Below are positions 44,700 through 56,363 of a stretch of 64,000 nucleotides of DNA, piece after piece (position 1 is the first letter of the stretch; each line of letters opens with the position of its first letter). A model generated the notes under the pieces. That model was given only the letters and a program-made list of their open reading frames with translations, was not told the DNA's origin and made no database searches. This DNA comes from Tilletia caries. Taxonomy: Eukaryota; Basidiomycota; Exobasidiomycetes; Tilletiales; Tilletiaceae. The position numbers were made by a program, and so were the translations under genes. The stretch is from positions 1,054,001-1,118,000 of the forward strand of contig JALUTQ010000033.1 in the NCBI GenBank assembly GCA_032718865.1. Reading direction: 5' to 3'.

Positions 44700-46500
44700 A
44701 TGTAGCATTGAAAAGGCTGGTAGATCAGTACATCAGTGTTCATTGATGCAAAATGCAGGGGGCCACCTAACTGATGATTGATCATTGATGCAAAATACGG
44801 GGAGATACGTGTATCATGTATACATGGATTGAAAAATTGAAACGTCAGCAAGTGAAGCAACGAACACAAAACGTTACAGCACAACACGGTGGCAGATGAG
44901 ATATGAGAATCGAGGAGGGATACATTGTTATCGTACTTGGATTTTGGCGCGGGTTGCTTTACACAAAAGAGTCGAGGAGGCAACAACGGAGGACATCGCC
45001 GTTCTCATGGCAATGGCGACGCTTGAAGCAGATACAGTCTGGAAGGTCGGGCGACGCGCTCTAGCCAGACTTGAAGGAAGCGGTTCAGGCAACTGAGGAG
45101 GAAGAAGAGCAAAGGCGCGGGGAGGGCGAGCGGGGTCATTCACTCATTGATCGATGTTCTTGAGGCCAGGAAACCCTGCAGGAGGAGGAAGCGTAAACTA
45201 TCAGAAGGAGGCAGGCCGCAGGGTACTGGTGGAGTTGCGATGAGTTTTTGATCATCTCCAGTCTCCACCCACTCTGTCTCACTTATTCCCTTCACCGCCG
45301 TCGCCTACCCGACGGGTCCAGCCGTCACACACATAGTGGAAGCAACAATCCTCGATCCCCGCCACCCTATCGTGAATCGTCTTGGTTGAAGCTGTGGCAG
45401 CGTGACTCTCATAGTCCCATCTCCGGTCCGCTTCGCTACGTTCATGAAGGCAGGCACTGAGACGGATGTGGCCAGTGGCGGACGGGTCGGAGAGCAGCCG
45501 AGCGGGTCGGACAACGGGTTTGCGGTCTGCCTCTTGCGAATAGGTCGTTCCTCCTACCGTGAATGCGCATGGCTTCAGTGACACTACACTGCGGCGGCCG
45601 GCGTCGTCGCAGTCGTTGTCGGTATCAGGCGTTGATTCGTTGTTGAAGTTGGAGTAGCTAACAGCTTCGGGTCGACGGCCTTGCCCTTGCAATTTGGAGC
45701 GATCCAATCAGCGTGCCTGTGAGTTGTGACAACTGCACATGGTGTAACAGATGCTCACTGAGGAGTGAGGGGCGAGGCGGATTGAAGGAGAGTTAACATT
45801 GGCTGGAAGCAGAGAAGGAGAAGGGGAAGGGCATCAGATAGAAGAGAAGCGTCAGCTAATGGAGAGGGGAGGGAGCTGATGATGCATAGACTCCGACCGT
45901 TCTTCACCGCTGCCGTCGTCGTTGCTGATGAATTCAGAATGTGATGTGTGAATGTGATGTAGTTGTGAGTTCGATGAGGGAGGGAGAGTGGGTTGAAGGA
46001 TTCGAACTGGAGGGAGGAAGCAACATAGTCAGCTACCAACTTCGGGCTGGGACTGTTGAGTGCCGGCTGATTAGGGGATGGCCGTCTCCTTTGACCTTTG
46101 TTATGCAAAACGATTCAGATGGCGCGCCTGGGACGCATGATCGGACAGGTGCTCAGTGCTCACCGAGCAACATCGGCTACCTGTTTGAGGCGGACGAAGA
46201 AGGAGGGATTACAATCAACCAAAGAAGAAATGGGCGTCAGCTTATGGAGAGGGGCAGAGGATTGATGACTTCAAGGTATGAGCGCTGGGAAAGGGCTGAT
46301 GCCTGGGTGAAGGAGGCAGCGGAAATGATGAGGGCAACGCAGCGTGGTTTCCAGCGGGGAGCGATGTGTGTTGCTTACTTCATTTCGTGGCCGTGGGTTT
46401 CGATGATGGTGGTAACGTGGAAGTAGTGACATCGCTGTGGGTGTACAGGATCGATGTTCTTCCCACTCCGTCTATCCCACGGCCCGAATCGGAAGCAATG
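44700..46500. other. No supported gene
   Basis: A minus-strand ORF at 45279-45707 (142 codons, charged, a few cysteines) and short plus-strand ORFs are present, but none has a domain or clear splice signals. Treated as non-coding. Confidence 0.3.
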
Positions 46501-46507
46501 CATTTCT

Positions 46508-46700
46508 ATCAGCTGGGACGGGGGGCTCTGCCCCCCCGGACCCCCCCAAAGTCCAAAGGTACGAAGTTGCATCAGTCGTCTGGGTTGAAGAAATGTGTTG
46601 CTTCCAAGACAGGCAGGTGCAAAGGTTGGTTACATAAAGGTCACGACTATGTATGGCATTGGGGGGGTCCGGGGGGGCGAAGTCCCCCCGCCCAGGTGAC
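46508..46700. repeat. G/C-run inverted repeat (~190 bp), MITE-like
   Basis: The left arm has GGGGGG CTCTG CCCCCCC GGACCCCCCC and the right arm GGGGGGGTCC GGGGGGG CGAAG TCCCCCC, mirror images over about 35 bp. The runs of six or seven G on both strands could form quadruplex or long hairpin structures. No target duplication is seen. Confidence 0.6.
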
Positions 46701-46929
46701 CGTGCCGGCCCGGCGACGGTGTGTGCGTAGGACGAAGCTGCCTCCCATAGCGTGGTTTGTAAGGTTTCTAACGCGCCGCGTGGGAAAAGCAACAAATCAG
46801 TTGTAACTGTCTGAGCTCAGGTTTGTAGTTCTGATTACAATGTGGTGTAAGCTTCCTGAAATGAGGAGATTGCCTTTTAGTGGGAAGATGTTGAAAATGG
46901 ATGGGCGATGAGACCAGCGTTGCGCGTTG

Positions 46930-48200
46930 CGTGCACGTAACTTAAAAAAATTTCGATCTTGGCCCACCGCCCAGCAGCCTTCCACCACCACACACCCTGA
47001 CATCCAACATCATGATCGCAACAGCAGCGCAGCAACACCCGCAGCTCGTCGACAACCTCAAAGCATCGCTGTCGCATGCGCTCTAACGCATTGGCAAGTG
47101 GGCATGCTGCTGCGCATACTGACTGACTTCGCTGGCTTGTCATGCGGCAACACGCTGACACCACACTGACGACGCAATGCCTCTCCACTCCTCTGCCCTG
47201 TTGATCGATTCGGCTCGCCTTCATGCTAACCACCGTCCTCTCATTGCCTTCTCAGTCCAGTGCTCAATCCTTGCCTCGTCCGCAAGTCTTCCCTTTGCTG
47301 CTCAGCATGACGAGCGCCCCGCGCAGTTCCTTGCATCCACAGTGTGAGTTGCCCGACTCTTTCCTCTATGCGACGTGAGGCTGATCTTGCTCTCTCTTCG
47401 TTACTCTCGTCTACCGCACCGCGCCGCCCAAGTGACCACCACTTTCCAGGATCCTAGTCTCACTCAACCCCGCCAACTGGTGACTGGTCCGGAGTCCGGG
47501 TGTTCGATGCAGGTAAGCAATCGGCCAACTCTCTCATGCCAACTGGCCTCGGTTGCTCATTCCCGTCTTACATTGCACAGCAGCATATGGCACATGGCGA
47601 GGTCGGTTCCACCAGGTCAGTGCTTCCGCCATCGTCTCTGACCACTGCAACGCGCATACATGCGGTCTGACACCGCCCTTTCTCACTCTCCCACCATGCC
47701 CGAACTCTACCTCACCCTTTCTTGTCTTGTTGACACCTTCATCCCTCCCACAGGCCACAGCACAGCGAACGCACCAAGCTCTTTCTTCTGTCCTCACCCC
47801 TCTCCCTTGGTGAGTCTCTCATCCACTCAATTTCTTCTTGCGACTTGCGACAACTTGTCACGCTTCAAGTCTTCCACTCCCTTGACTCCTTACAGCGTCC
47901 ACTTGTTGTGAGTCCTCACGGCTGCATGTTACGCGCAGAACTCAATTGATTCTCTCTTCGTCACAGGCTATAGCTCAAGCGCCGAGACAGTGTGAGTATG
48001 TCCACGGCTCCACACGCGGTGCTCGGTGGAATTCATTGATCGAGCAGCATTTATCCCACGGACCCTGTCTATCACCATCACTGACCATATATTTTCTGCG
48101 CAAGAAAGGTGAGCTACCCTTTCCCTTCCATCGTACTCAGCATACACTGACTCCAGGACTATGGGAGGAGAGTGTCCGGTAGGGAGAGGCTGGGGCGAGG
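46930..48200 (+). other. Possible intron-dense transcript, coding status unknown
   Basis: The plus strand is pyrimidine-rich and has at least six good donor/acceptor pairs close together: GTGAGT at 47341, GTAAGC at 47512, GTCAGT near 47615, GTGAGT at 47811, 47908 and 47990, with CAG acceptors about 55-130 nt downstream. The implied exons are only about 12-90 nt. No reading frame stays open across them and no protein family is visible. This may be a spliced non-coding RNA or a heavily decayed gene. Confidence 0.3.
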
Positions 48201-48299
48201 GGCGATACTGTAGCAGCAGCCGAGGCGCGGATGAAGCGCGGGTCAATCCTCAATTGTACCAGCTCTCTGATGCTTTCCATTCAATGACCAATGTTCATA

Positions 48300-48600
48300 G
48301 TCTCGATGGAGCATCGAGGAGTACAAGAGTTGATACCAGAGAGAAGCAATACTGCGAGGAGTACCTTGGCAACTCTACCTGAGATGCCTAGCAGATGCTC
48401 TCAGTCAGTCTTGCAAAAGAGTTGTAGCATGTATTCTGAAGCTCGAATGATCCACGCCTGGACTACCATCACAGCAACTCTTGTGCAACTCTTCCAGCAA
48501 GTGCAGTCTGAGACTTCCCAATTTCGGAACTCGACTTGCCCAAGACTCTAAGGGGGAAGACTTGGGCAACAGTTCCCACAAGGCTGCTCCAGAGTTGAGG
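48300..48600. repeat. Repeat with sub-terminal AGAGTTG/CAACTCT motifs at the 3' end of TPR-2
   Basis: AAGAGTTG, CAACTCTA, AAAGAGTTG, CAACTCTTGTGCAACTCT and CAGAGTTGAGG occur within 300 bp on alternating strands, and AAGACTTGGGCAA mirrors TTGCCCAAGACT. It abuts the last codons of the TPR gene at 48548-49546 and probably replaced its native 3' end. Its style resembles 32860-33110. Confidence 0.4.
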
Positions 48601-49546
48601 ATAGCCGGCGGTGAAGGTATTTTTCCGGGTGCGCCTCATTCAAAGCGACAAGCAGGTTGGATGACTGTTTGTTTGCATGCACCGCCTCCTCGAGTCGTCT
48701 TGCTCGGAAAACTAGCGACGAGTATGCCAACAGCGTGGTGGCCAAGATCGGCTGGAATTCTTCTGGATTCGCCTTGCTGAGATCTTGAAGCAGCTTCATG
48801 CTCTCCTCGGTGATCGTCATTGTCTCATCGTATCTTCCCAATGCATGCAGCCATGCCGAGCGGGCGACGAGGCTCTTAGCCACATTCGCATCCTTGTGCA
48901 ACGTCCTCGACATCGCCAAGCTCACGTCGCTTATCTTCAACGCGTCCTCGAACCTGTAGACCTCGGCCAGCTGGTGGGAGTAGATCATGAGTGTCTTGGC
49001 GTAGGACTCGTTGTCTGCTGCTGTTTTTGACCCGCGAATGGTTTGGTATGTCGCGATAAACTGCTCGGTCGCCTTCAGGCCATCATCAAATCTCCCTGCC
49101 TGCAACAGCCCGGTAGAGTAACCCAGGAGTACTGAATGCAGCTGCATTTCGAACGCTTCCGGTTGTGCCTTGTGAAGAGTATAATAGATCGGAATGGACT
49201 CCTCTGCCGCGTTGAGCGCCTCTTCTTCTCTTCCTGCCTTGTGCAGCTGGCTCGAGTAAACCTGGAGCGCGCCGGCAAGATTTTCTTCAACCGTTTTCGG
49301 CCATGTCTTGCACATGGACCTCCAGATCGGGATGGCTTCTTCGATGGCGCAAAACGCTTCGGCCAGTCTCCCTGCCTCGTGCAGTGTGTTCGAGTAGTAG
49401 ACGAGAGTCACAGCTAAAGCTCGTTTGAACTCGAATTCGGCCGGCCGCGCCTGGTGCTGGGATCGAAGCTCGGCAAGTTCGTCCTCGAGTGCCTTGAGTG
49501 TTGTATCGTGTTCGCCTGCTTTGGGGAGGTCGATGTCGTTGTCCAT
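48548..49546 (-). CDS. TPR repeat protein lacking the native C-terminus (TPR-2)
   Basis: A single exon of 332 aa with an ATG at 49546. About six TPR-like units aligned with TPR-1, for example FKRALAVTLVYYSNTLHEAG and EENLAGALQVYSSQLHKAGR. The last 25 residues (HRRLSSTLEQPCGNCCPSLP) have no counterpart in TPR-1: the reading frame runs into a repeat and stops. The acidic tail with PPAY, present in TPR-1 and TPR-3, is therefore absent. The remaining scaffold could still fold. No intron in the ORF; an upstream leader intron is possible. Confidence 0.7.
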   Translation of the reverse strand: MDNDIDLPKAGEHDTTLKALEDELAELRSQHQARPAEFEFKRALAVTLVYYSNTLHEAGRLAEAFCAIEEAIPIWRSMCKTWPKTVEENLAGALQVYSSQLHKAGREEEALNAAEESIPIYYTLHKAQPEAFEMQLHSVLLGYSTGLLQAGRFDDGLKATEQFIATYQTIRGSKTAADNESYAKTLMIYSHQLAEVYRFEDALKISDVSLAMSRTLHKDANVAKSLVARSAWLHALGRYDETMTITEESMKLLQDLSKANPEEFQPILATTLLAYSSLVFRARRLEEAVHANKQSSNLLVALNEAHPEKYLHRRLSSTLEQPCGNCCPSLPP

Positions 49547-50831
49547 GAGGGAACTGAAGATGATAGTTCATGGTTGGCTAAATGGGTGATGCTGCAACGA
49601 GAACAATGCTGTCGAGAGAACTTACGTGACAAGATTGGGGTGGTGTCCTGTATCTGCTTTGCTGTTCTTGGAGATCAGAGAGTATGTGTAGTGACTGACT
49701 GATGTTGGGCAATACGCACGAGAGAAATCAGAGGGAGAGGGAGATAGAGAGAGCGAGGGGAGGGCGAAAGAGGCCAGGATGAGTGCTCGAGCTCGGGAAC
49801 AGGAGCAAAATCTTATATGTATGTATGGGCGAAAGGAGAATGGCAGAGAACAAATGATGAAATGAACAACGGATGAGAAGCCGCCAGGAACATGCATGGT
49901 ACAGGCCTCTTGAAAATGCAAGGGCCGTTCCGGACAAAGGCAGAGCCCACCTTCCGGCGCGAGGGGATTGGGTTGAGCGCATTTTGCAGGGCACTGAACA
50001 GGACCGGAGCTGTACGCGGCAAAAGGACATCGTACATACGCAGCTGGTCATGAAGTGAGATGTCCTGGCTAAAGGTGCAAGGCGAGACATGGAACCAAGT
50101 GGCAAGTGCCATGGAGATAGGTTCGATCTGGAGGCGCGTCCTCCTTCCCTTGCTTGAATGACTGGCCCGTGACCAGTGACCAGACATACCAAGTGGACGT
50201 AGCGTCTTCACCAACGAGTCACAGAAATAGCAGCGTGCCATTGCACTCGATATTCACCTACGTATGCAGAGGAGAGAAGTTTGTTGATGGTATCCAGCGT
50301 TCGTGAGTAGCCGATGCCGGGGAAAGAGCTAGCTGAGAAGCAGACGGACGGGAGGGAAAAGAGAAGAAGGTAGATCAGCGAGAGCTATAGGATGGGAAAA
50401 AGTAAACAGGGTAGCACTGTCAGCAGAGGGTACACCAGACGCTTGAAGAGGAAGGAGGGAAAGGACTCGGCTTCAGCGAACGCGGCTTCGCGGGCAGCCC
50501 TACTCCTGATTTCTTTGTCACCGTTGAGAAAGCTCAGGGTCGTGGAATCGTGGTTGATATCGAAGGTCAGGTTCTGTCAAAGCAGAGACCGCCCGGAAGG
50601 CCGGAAGTCAGTCAGCGTCAACACCCGTAACCGAGTGTTCGGAGAAGGGGAAAAAGAGAGCTGGTGAGGGTTAGAACAGATCAACAAAAAGGTGGGACAT
50701 CGGGTCTATAGGAGCAGAAAAGAAAGTTAAGAGTTCCACACCCCTCCAGCGCCGCGGCCGGAAGGAAACCGCTTGAAATTTGAAAATGGTGGGGTGATGG
50801 AGAAAAGCCAACGGCACATTCGCGTTCCTCA

Positions 50832-51999
50832 TCAATACGCCGGCGGGGCCGTGTCCTCGAGATCGTCCTTCGCAAGGTCCAGCAGGAAAGTCGAGTAATT
50901 ATTCCGGGTCGCGTTAAACATCGTCTCGTGCCGCTCCGGATTTGCGGCATGCAGGACCTCGTACGCCTTGTGCGCCTGCCTTGCGAAATCGACGGCCTCC
51001 TCGAACCTCCGCGCCTGATTTAGTCGGACGGAGTACACGGAAAACGTGTTGGCCAGGTTCACGCCGTGGATTTCTGGCTGGGTTTTGATCAGGTTTTCGT
51101 AGAGTTTCAGGGCCTCTTCGACCGTGGTCAGGATCTCGCTGATGTTCCGCTCTGCTGAGCTCAGCCAGCTCGGGTGGCTGATGAGGCTCTGGGCGGTCAT
51201 AGCGTCAATGTGGAGGGAGCGGAACATCGCGATACCCTCGTCGCAGGCCGTCAACGCTTCCTCGAATCGGGTTGCCTTGCCGAGCCGGTACGCGAGCGTC
51301 ATGAGACAATTGCCGAAATCCTCGTCGGCGGCAGGTGCTTGGGGATTCGCCTTTTGAATGGCTCGGTGAATGCCGACGCCCTCCTCAATCGCCTTCAGGG
51401 CATCGTCCTCCCTGCCTGCGCGAGATAGCCCGTTCGAAAAGCTCATGAGTGCATTTGCCAAATTCCTCTCGAATTCCTTCGGGGTTTTCTAGTTTAGGGA
51501 GCGATACCTCTGCAACGGACTCCTCGCTCGCCTTGAGGGCAGCCTGATGCCGCCCTGCGCTGCCCATCATGTCGGAGTACGTGGTGAGCATACTGGCGAG
51601 CTCCTTCTCGTGTGTGGCTGGATCAGTATTGTACACAGATCGCTGGACTGTGACACACTCCTCCATGGCCTTGAGCGCGTCTTCCACCCGTCCCACATCT
51701 TCGAGCCCGGTCGCGTAGTCGTGGAGCAAGGCGGCCATGAGTTCGTCGAAGTGGCCCGGTAATGCGGCCCGGAGCAAGCGCAGCTGGGTAATGGCCTCCG
51801 CAATTATGGAACAAGCCGCGTCCTTTTTGCCTATCTCGACCAGCACGGCCCAGTACTTGACGAGCGACATGACGAGGAGATTAGTGCGCTGGAACCTCTC
51901 GGCCGGATCTTGTGTCCTCTGCACCGCTCGAGCGGAGGCTTGGGCTTCCCTGAGCGCCTTGACCACTTCCTCGCGTTTGGCTGGTGCGAAGTGATCCAT
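50832..51999 (-). pseudogene. TPR repeat protein with PPxY tail, broken in the middle (TPR-3)
   Basis: The N-terminal part starts at an ATG at 51999 (MDHFAPAKREEVVKALREAQ) and has TPR-like units up to HQAALKASEESVAE (51520). The C-terminal part (50832-51461) resumes in another frame with FERNLANALMSFSNGLSRAG and continues to the stop, ending DLEDTAPPAY. Between them, the paralogous segment YRSLN-K-PKEFE is readable only in a third register with an in-frame TAG at about 51490, so there is a frameshift near 51520 plus a nonsense codon. A 40-nt intron (GTATCG...CGAG) could skip both, but it would be short and would remove a conserved piece. Most likely a recent pseudogene. Confidence 0.7.
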
Positions 52000-52028
52000 G
52001 CCGTTGTCTATAGAGTAGGTAGTATGCA

Positions 52029-52610
52029 TGTATGTGCAGTGATTGTCGTTGAATGAATGGCCGCGATCGAAGAACTGGAAGAAAATCGGAATGAGTAAGG
52101 TCGTGAGGCGTGAGGCGTGAGTTGACTTGACAGTCTTGCTTGGAGAGAGCGGGACGCGGAGCCTTGCTGATGTGGAGGGAGCGAAAAGAGAGAATTCTGA
52201 AGTCAGTAGGGCGAAGAGAGTCGACTGAGACGAGAAGAAGACCATCACTTCACTCGACTGCGCTCGCTCCGCGATAGAAGAAAGAACCCACCCCCCTCCC
52301 CCTCCCCATTACGTCTGCGTCGCCCCAGCCGCACCGGGTCGGGCCGCATCGACGTGCGAGTACATACAAGTGTTCTGAACCCAACCCTGCATCAGAGATA
52401 CAGGCATTGGGAGATTGAGATTGACACAGGACTACGTGGAACACAACATTAGCAGAACGTAACAAGGAGAGCAAGGCGTGCGAATTTCATCTCTTCCCTT
52501 TGTCACCGTGTCACCACTTTCCCACTCGACAGTCGACAACTCGCCACCACTAAACTGCTGAGATGATACAAGATCGAATGGGGAACGTGGAATGAAGGTC
52601 GGCCAGCTCT
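52029..52610. other. Intergenic; small relic of R2-type sequence near 52535
   Basis: ACAACTCGCC...GATCGAATGGGGAACG at 52535-52590 is like the right half of R2. Otherwise nothing is recognised. Confidence 0.3.
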
Positions 52611-52767
52611 TGTGGACCTGTGGAAACTGACAGGTGCCTTACTGACTCTCTCCTACACATCTCCTCACCTTTTCTACAGTAAAAGCTCCTTCGCAAAAGC
52701 CTTGACGCTTACGCTCTCCTCTTCCTACACATCACCAGAAGCAGCCTTCAAGATCTATTCGATACGA

Positions 52768-53049
52768 TGCGAGTCGCCTTTCTTCATTGGCTCTGCAATT
52801 TTCATACTGGCCATACTGGGCCCGGTCACAGCCATAGTGCGTAAACATCTTCCCACCCCACCGGCTCTCCTGATCCGAGATGATAACGGACGAGAACTGA
52901 CCCAGAATTCATGCTCGAATTTGCAGAAATATGAATGGACCAAAGAGTGCGGCAAGGTGGCAACCAGGAACTACCAGGCCAGAACCAAACAGCAACGCAA
53001 GATCTACGAGCAGTACTATATTGATTGCTTAGGCTCAGACTACTACTAA
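52768..53049 (+). pseudogene. Small secreted protein, one-base frame break (paralogue fragment at 62.67 kb)
   Basis: An ATG near 52768 starts MRVAF, and one base later the sequence continues as IGSAIFILAILGPVTAI, a good signal peptide, then an open frame of about 75 residues (LIRDDNGRELTQNSCSNLQK, then KIYEQYYIDCLGSDYY) with three cysteines and a stop at 53049. The preceding 150 bp match 62530-62672, including ACTGACTCTCTCCTACA. No family recognised. A single-base error would make this an intact secreted protein. Confidence 0.45.
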
Positions 53050-53059
53050 TGGGCCCGCT

Positions 53060-53965
53060 TTGACGATCGCGGAGAGAAAGGGTTCTGCCTACCAGCTTGC
53101 GAGAAGGGTACATCGGGCGCGCAGATCAAATGCCAGACAACTGCCCATCTACTCCTTCCGCCTGCAACTAATTCCCTCGACAGATGGCAACCAGGAATCC
53201 ACTCGAAAACCCCTCTTCGCATCACATGTTCTATTGCGCTCCTCCTTCATTCAATCCATTTCGAACGTTTTCCTTGCTCCAGACTCGTTACGCGTCACGA
53301 ATGGAGTTCAGCGCAGGAAATGGAGTTCTTGCGGAATGAGACTGGTCGACTGGATGATATGTATGTCAATGAAGTGAAAATTTTCTGCTTTGCATGCTCT
53401 TGCATGGCGGCAATTCAAAGAGTCCTCTTCTCACCCTTTTAACTACTTTCCTCTTCGTCGTTTTCTTCCCATCACCACCACGGTCCCTACACCCTGCTAT
53501 TTCACTGATCTTTACCGCGGCACGCTCGGTATACAAACTTCCCTACCCATCGTTTCACGCCGAGCAAGTCGAAAGATGGCGTCGATTCCGGAACCGACAT
53601 CGACGGTCTACGTGTGGCCCAAGCCTCACACGGCCTTCGGAGCCGAGCGTAGGAGAGCGACTTCCGATAAGGATCAACAAACAATGGGGACTGGGGTCGC
53701 AGTTACCCTTTGTCTTCCTTTGTCCCACGGAACGTTATCGCACTCAGCCCACATCACTTCCTTCTCCCTTTCTCTTCGAGACGTACTTATATCGAGCCTC
53801 GCACCCAACTTTCTCCCTGAACGCGACCCCCACCACCTTATCACTTTCTCTCCTACGCTCCTCGCTCAAACGCTACGTTTCTCTCTCTCAGCTTGCTTCA
53901 TCACATTTCTTTTTATCTCATTTCCTTCACCCTGCCCACCATATCTAAAGCCTTCAGTCATCATC
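53060..53965. other. Leader region upstream of the retroelement Gag
   Basis: C/T-rich, no clear gene. It may include the 5' repeat of the DIRS-like element, but no split direct repeat could be matched downstream. Confidence 0.3.
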
Positions 53966-55909
53966 ATGCCCGTCTCCGAAACCGACGCCGCAGTTTCTGT
54001 CTCTCTGCGCTTCTTGGATCGTCTTCCAGAAGACGAGCGCGCCGCCATCGAAGAAGCGATTTATGCGCAACTCGACGCCGATGTGGAAGCCGAGCAGGTG
54101 GAGGCCGCCCGAAAAGCAGAAGAGGACGCGGAACGTCTCCAACAAGAGGCACGAGAAGCCGAGGAGGAGAACGAGCGACAGGCTCAAGCCTTGCGCGAGC
54201 AAGAAGCCCATCTCCTCGCCGCCAAGAATCTCGTGGATCTCGCCAAGGCGCAAACCCAAACGCTCGACACCAAGGAAAAAAGCAAGAAGGTGGTCCAAGA
54301 CGACAACATGGAGAACATGTTGGATCTGCTGGTCGCGGTCCCATCTCAGAAAATTCGCGACAAAATTCGCAACAACGATTTTATCGACCTCTGGCACCTC
54401 ACGGCCGAAGGTATGGCCGTAGCCACCAAGTCCAAGCTCACGGGCGACACCTCATTTACGTTGGGAGCCGCGGCACCTTCGAAATGAAGGACTCGACCGT
54501 GGGGTTCAAGCCCGATCAGGATTTGTCCATGGCTTCGTGGGTTACTGCGCTGGGAAATTACGTGCGAGTGATGCAAGCAGAGGGCGTCGCAGAAAATATA
54601 GTTCATTCTCTCGTCAGGCTCAACCACACCCTCATCAACCATCCCCTATTCGAGCAGCACGGCGCCGCAATTCGTCTCTGGCACCGCCGTCATCGTTATC
54701 AGTGGACGTTGAGCGGGAGTCTGAACGCATCTGGCATGCGGTTCAATTTGGGCAAGCCCAACCCCGCTCAATTCGACGAGCTTCGCCTTGGTCTGCTCGA
54801 GCAGCGCGCCGAGCGACGAGTCACAGCCTCGACAAAGCGGCCTCACTTCGACGACACATCGTCCACGTCGTCGACGCCGGGAATTCCCCGCGCAAAAATA
54901 GCCCGCAGCAATTTTCGCTGCTTCGTCTGCTTCTCCAGCGAAGGCGGTCATCCCTTCCGTACATGCGCAGCAAAGGAGCGCGTGGACGGCAAGAAACAGC
55001 TCGTCGTCCGCGGTCCCACCGGACGCATCGTCTTCGCAGATTCGCAAAAGCCCATCTGCTTGGACTTTCAACTCAAATAAGGAAAGGCGTCACCTCCGCG
55101 CCCTCGGCGGAGTTCCGCGTCCTCCGCGCCTCCGTACCGCAAAACTCCGCCGATTTTCTTCCGCCGGAGGACGTCCTCCGTACCGCGGAGGCTAACAGCG
55201 GAGGGGCGGACGGAGAAGTACCGCCAACGACTTGAACGCGGACGGAGGGCGGAGGAGTTGGAGGTTCCTGGACTTGAGCGCGGACGGAGGTGTCGACGGC
55301 CCCAACTTCGGCGGAGTTCCGGCGGAACTCCGCGCCTCCGCGCTTACTCCGCTCTGAGACTGAAAACCCAGGGGTTACACAGGGTCTCTCCTATTGAAAG
55401 AGTCTCAGAAGACGGAGTCTCGGGTTTCATATCACGTGATCTCTAGTCACACCGGAGTCTCAAGACTTGAGACCCCTCTTCAAATGATTTTTTTCGCCGA
55501 GTTAAGCAAGTAACTCCAAAGTCTGAGACCAAGACTTGGGTCAGCAAGTTGGGATCGCGGAGGCGCGGAACTCCGCCGGAACTCTGCCGGAGGAAGGCGG
55601 ACGGAGGTTCCCTCCTTGGAAAACTCCGCCTACCCACCGCGGACGGAGGAGGCGGCCTCGGTGAGGACCACCCTGCTACGGCGGACGGAATGATACCGGC
55701 CTTGCCGACACCACTGTCTTGGGCGGACGGAATGATCCGCCCAAAAATGAGCGCGGAGTTTTGGCGGAGGTAGGCGGGCGGAGGCGCGGAGTTCCTCCGC
55801 GCCTTTCCTTAAACTCAAAGGCTGCTCCACAACGTGTCGCACAGGAGGTACGCATCGGTGCGCCAACTGCGGTCATGGAGGTCACAGAGCCTCGTCCTGC
55901 TCCGCCTGA
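53966..55909 (+). pseudogene. DIRS/Ngaro-like retroelement Gag, interrupted by a hAT-like MITE
   Basis: The ATG at 53966 opens a protein with a strong coiled coil (residues about 35-85: VEAARKAEEDAERLQQEARE) and the capsid-like KIRNNDFIDLWHLTAEG. After a frame break near 54470 it continues with WVTALGNYVRVMQAEGVAEN and a CCHC-like knuckle CFVCFSSEGGHPFRTC. At 55077 the frame is cut by the MITE 55078-55811. Removing the MITE and one copy of its 8-bp duplication continues the frame as LKGCSTTC...HRCANCGHGGHRASSC, a second cysteine/histidine cluster, with a stop at 55909. This order (coiled coil, zinc knuckles, then RT in another frame) fits basidiomycete DIRS-type elements. Confidence 0.75.
55078..55811. 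mobile_element. 734-bp hAT-like MITE inside Gag
   Basis: Perfect 12-bp inverted ends TAAGGAAAGGCG ... CGCCTTTCCTTA and an 8-bp direct duplication AACTCAAA at 55070-55077 and 55812-55819. The interior is made of CGGAGG/CCTCCGC motifs in many orientations. The 8-bp duplication is typical of hAT. Its first three bases create the TAA that ends the upstream Gag ORF. Confidence 0.85.
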
Positions 55910-56363
55910 TCTTCTCCCATCAACCATACAGCAATGGAAGAGCCCTTCTATCCTCCGCTCTTCCGCGTTCGAGCTGGAACTCGAACGATGCCACCTCTTT
56001 GACCGATATCCTTCTCTCGTTTCTAGCCTTCGTTTGGGCTTCAACCTTGGCATTCCATCTGTTTCTTCTACTCTCATCCAACCAAATCATGGCAGTGCTC
56101 GCCAAAATCCAGATCTCATCTCAGCCTCGGTCGCTCGCGAGCTTGCCGCGGGCCGCTACTACGGTCCTTACAGCGCTCATCATCTTCAACAGCTTTTGGG
56201 GCCTTTCCAGAACAGTCCTCTGGGACTGGTTCCTAAGGCATCAGGAGACTGGCGCCTCATTCAAGATTTTTCCTGGCCTCGCGCCGGACCAAGCATCAAC
56301 TCCCATCTATCCAGCGACGACTGGCCAACAACATGGGGCGCCGCTCGCGACGTTGTTCGCACT
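55812..56363 (+). pseudogene. DIRS/Ngaro-like reverse transcriptase, N-terminal fragment
   Basis: A frame overlapping the end of Gag encodes the pre-RT region (LVSSLRLGFNLGIPS, ISASVARELAAGRYYGPYSA) and the start of the RT palm: PLGLVPKASGDWRLIQDFSW and SINSHLSSDDWPTTWG. These match the RT of DIRS-type elements, which carry a tyrosine recombinase and not an integrase. It stops after AARDVVRT near 56363; the YxDD box, RNase H and recombinase are absent, so the element is a 3'-truncated relic. The overlap of frames suggests that Gag and Pol were expressed from overlapping ORFs. Confidence 0.72.

Noticed and set aside
53390..53960. In-frame N-terminal extension of the Gag ORF
   Set aside because: Composition is not protein-like and the ATG at 53966 begins the coiled-coil domain with a normal acidic start.
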